DNA of 24,777 nt from positions 1 to 24,777 of the forward strand of contig CAYRXN010000116.1 of assembly GCA_964428275.1 (NCBI GenBank), in the 5' to 3' direction. Numbering within the stretch: position 1 is the stretch's first letter; each line of letters opens with the position of its first letter. The DNA is from JALSRY01 sp964428275 (GTDB lineage: Bacteria > Planctomycetota > Phycisphaerae > UBA1845 > Fen-1342). Positions 23,159-24,777 of this stretch are shown piece by piece. The translations under genes and the position numbers were made by a program. Below the pieces are notes generated by a model. The model was not told the origin of the DNA, did no database searches, and worked only from the letters and a program-made list of their open reading frames with translations.

Positions 23159-24777
23159 TTATGGGCAGGACTGCCCGTAGACCGCCAGCAGCTCCGACAA
23201 GTCGGCGAGGTCGATGTCGCCGTCGCCGTCCATGTCGCCCATCTCGTACGTCGCCCCCGAGGCCGTCGGATAGTTCGCGAGCATGATCGAGAGGTCTCCG
23301 AGGTCGCGTTCTCCGTCGCCGTTGAAGTCGCCCGGACAGTCGGGCTCGCTGCACCCGACTTCCTCCACCCGGAAATCGTCGATCGCGGCCTCGACGATCG
23401 AACCGTCACCTTCGTCCGAAGCGATGAACCGCACCCTGACGCTGGCGGTGGGCGCGACGAAGTCGGTCACGTTGAACTCGTGGTAGTACCATCCGCCGGA
23501 GGTTTCGATGCCCGCGGGCCCGACGGTTTCGACGTTGGTCCACGTGCTGCCGCCGTCGTTGCTGATGTCCACCACGAACACGTCGGCGTGCGGGGCGTTG
23601 CCCTGGTCGTTGGAGTACCACCGCCAATAGCTGATGATCGGCTCATGGGTGGCAGACAGATCGAGCACGGGGGTCGTGAGCGTCGTTTGCCCGTTGTCCA
23701 CGTCGTACGATCCGAGGCCGGAGCCGGCCCGGCCGTCGGTGACCCAGCACATCGTCCCACCGGCGGTGTGATCGTCGCCGGGCTGGGCCGAGGTGGCTTC
23801 GGGGTCCATCCGGTTCCAGACGCCGGTCGAGGCGTCGTCGCCCGCGGCTCCGACCGTCCAGCCCTGGTCGCTTTCCATGTCGTCTTCGAATGCGACGTTG
23901 ATTTCGTACGCCGTCGTCTGATAAAGCGCCCAGGGTGCGTCGTACGGATCGGTCACCGTGGCGCCGCCGGTGGTCTGGGCCTCCAGGTAGAACGAAATCG
24001 TCGAGCCGCACGGCGCCGCGGGCAGCGTCGCGACAAAGGCGTTGCCGCCGGTCGGCGTCAGCGGGGCGGAGGTGAAGTCCCCGGCGCCGTCGATCAGGTA
24101 GTACAGCGTCGCGGTACCGCTCTGGTAGGTGGCGCTGACGTCGCTGATCGTGACGGCGAAATCGGTCGTCTGGCCGGCTTCGACGACCGCCGGCAGCCCG
24201 TCGGGATACTCGAACTTCAGCAGCAGCGAGAAGTAGTCGGCCAAGACCGTAATCGCGGCGAAGTTCTCTTCGCCGGTGGGGATGATCTGGTCGGCCGGCA
24301 GCACGAAGCCATAGTAGCCGGTATCGCGCAGCTCGATCGTCCACGAGAAGACGCCGCCGCCGTCGTAGACCCAGTCGGTGCAGATACCGCCGGCGAGATA
24401 GAGGGCGTTGGCGGGTTCGGACGTGTAGGTTTCGCCGTGGATGCCGTAGATCGCCGAGGCCATGTCGCTGCCGAGGTCTTCGAACACGGAGCGATCGGGC
24501 TCGGGCGGGTTCACGTAGTCGTAGCCGTAGGGCCGCAGGATGAGCTGCGAATAGCTGTGGAAGTCGATATGGGCCACGATGTCGCTGTGCGCGAGGATGA
24601 AATCACGCAGGGCCTGGCTCTCCGGCTCGGAAAACGGCGCGGTTCCGCGATAGACGTCGCTGCTCGGGTCGCCGCTCGAACCCTCGCCGCCCCAGCCGAC
24701 GCTGTAGTTGCGGTTCAGATCGACGCCGTAGATGCCGCCGCCGTTGTTGCGCCGGTTCTTGCGCCAGTAGCGGTTGG
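23159..24777 (-). CDS. Secreted M14 zinc carboxypeptidase with dockerin (5' end beyond window)
   Basis: A minus-strand frame open from the right window edge to TAA at 23159-23161, 538 codons visible. It enters at NRYWRKNRRNNG, which corresponds to the Arg127 region of carboxypeptidase A; GVDLNRNYSVGWGG matches Asn144-Arg145, AHIDFHSYSQ supplies the third zinc ligand (His196), and WTIELRDTGYYGF supplies the catalytic Glu270. The first zinc motif (HxxE) and any signal peptide lie outside the window. After the catalytic domain come an Ig-like stretch (about residues 200-290), a MAM-like jelly-roll domain (DDMESDQGWTVG to AAIDDFRVEEVGC) and two dockerin-like EF loops (DFNGDGERDLGD and DMDGDGDIDLAD). 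It should trim C-terminal residues from proteins outside the cytoplasm. A good terminator follows. Confidence 0.93.
   Translation of the reverse strand, partial: NRYWRKNRRNNGGGIYGVDLNRNYSVGWGGEGSSGDPSSDVYRGTAPFSEPESQALRDFILAHSDIVAHIDFHSYSQLILRPYGYDYVNPPEPDRSVFEDLGSDMASAIYGIHGETYTSEPANALYLAGGICTDWVYDGGGVFSWTIELRDTGYYGFVLPADQIIPTGEENFAAITVLADYFSLLLKFEYPDGLPAVVEAGQTTDFAVTISDVSATYQSGTATLYYLIDGAGDFTSAPLTPTGGNAFVATLPAAPCGSTISFYLEAQTTGGATVTDPYDAPWALYQTTAYEINVAFEDDMESDQGWTVGAAGDDASTGVWNRMDPEATSAQPGDDHTAGGTMCWVTDGRAGSGLGSYDVDNGQTTLTTPVLDLSATHEPIISYWRWYSNDQGNAPHADVFVVDISNDGGSTWTNVETVGPAGIETSGGWYYHEFNVTDFVAPTASVRVRFIASDEGDGSIVEAAIDDFRVEEVGCSEPDCPGDFNGDGERDLGDLSIMLANYPTASGATYEMGDMDGDGDIDLADLSELLAVYGQSCP

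Overview
The window comes from a GC-rich bacterial chromosome and looks like a planctomycete, most likely of the Phycisphaerae type. The main reason is four large secreted proteins that end in dockerin-like paired EF-hand modules with the DLADLSELLAVYG-type signature. They are combined with Cys-rich GACC modules, pre-peptidase-type beta-sandwiches, FG-GAP repeats and H-type lectin repeats, a style I know from that group. This placement rests on protein style only; no rRNA gene is present.

Layout. At 1-1148 (minus) is the 5' part of a CpaE/TadZ pilus-assembly ATPase that runs off the left edge. About 640 bp without a convincing gene follow, then an unrecognised 410-aa protein with an N-terminal helix-turn-helix-like stretch (1793-3025). 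A 1364-aa secreted repeat protein (3171-7265) converges on a minus-strand pair: a HEAT-repeat-like protein and a small one-pass membrane protein with a 4-bp GTGA overlap (9471-7286). Divergent from that pair is a housekeeping run: pyrD, a TIGR01777-type epimerase and proC (9733-12578). A good sigma70-like promoter then drives a secreted protein with three H-type-lectin-like repeats, a caspase-fold domain that seems to have lost both catalytic residues, a BACON-like domain and a dockerin (12757-14928). Next come an FG-GAP propeller/dockerin protein (15416-16876), the replicative polymerase dnaE (17319-20858) and a secreted clan GH-A-like glycoside hydrolase (21010-22572). On the minus strand at the right are a small membrane ORF, a structured non-coding region with two related hairpins, and an M14 zinc carboxypeptidase with a dockerin that runs off the right edge.

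How it fits together. There is one block of core metabolism (pyrimidine and proline synthesis) and one core replication gene, embedded among extracellular proteins built for binding and degrading protein or glycan. The shared dockerin-like ends suggest a common surface-attachment or assembly route, but no cohesin partner is visible here. I saw no tRNA, rRNA, CRISPR array, insertion sequence or prophage gene. The most interesting items are the predicted pseudo-caspase/lectin protein and the paired-hairpin RNA candidate at 22874-23029.
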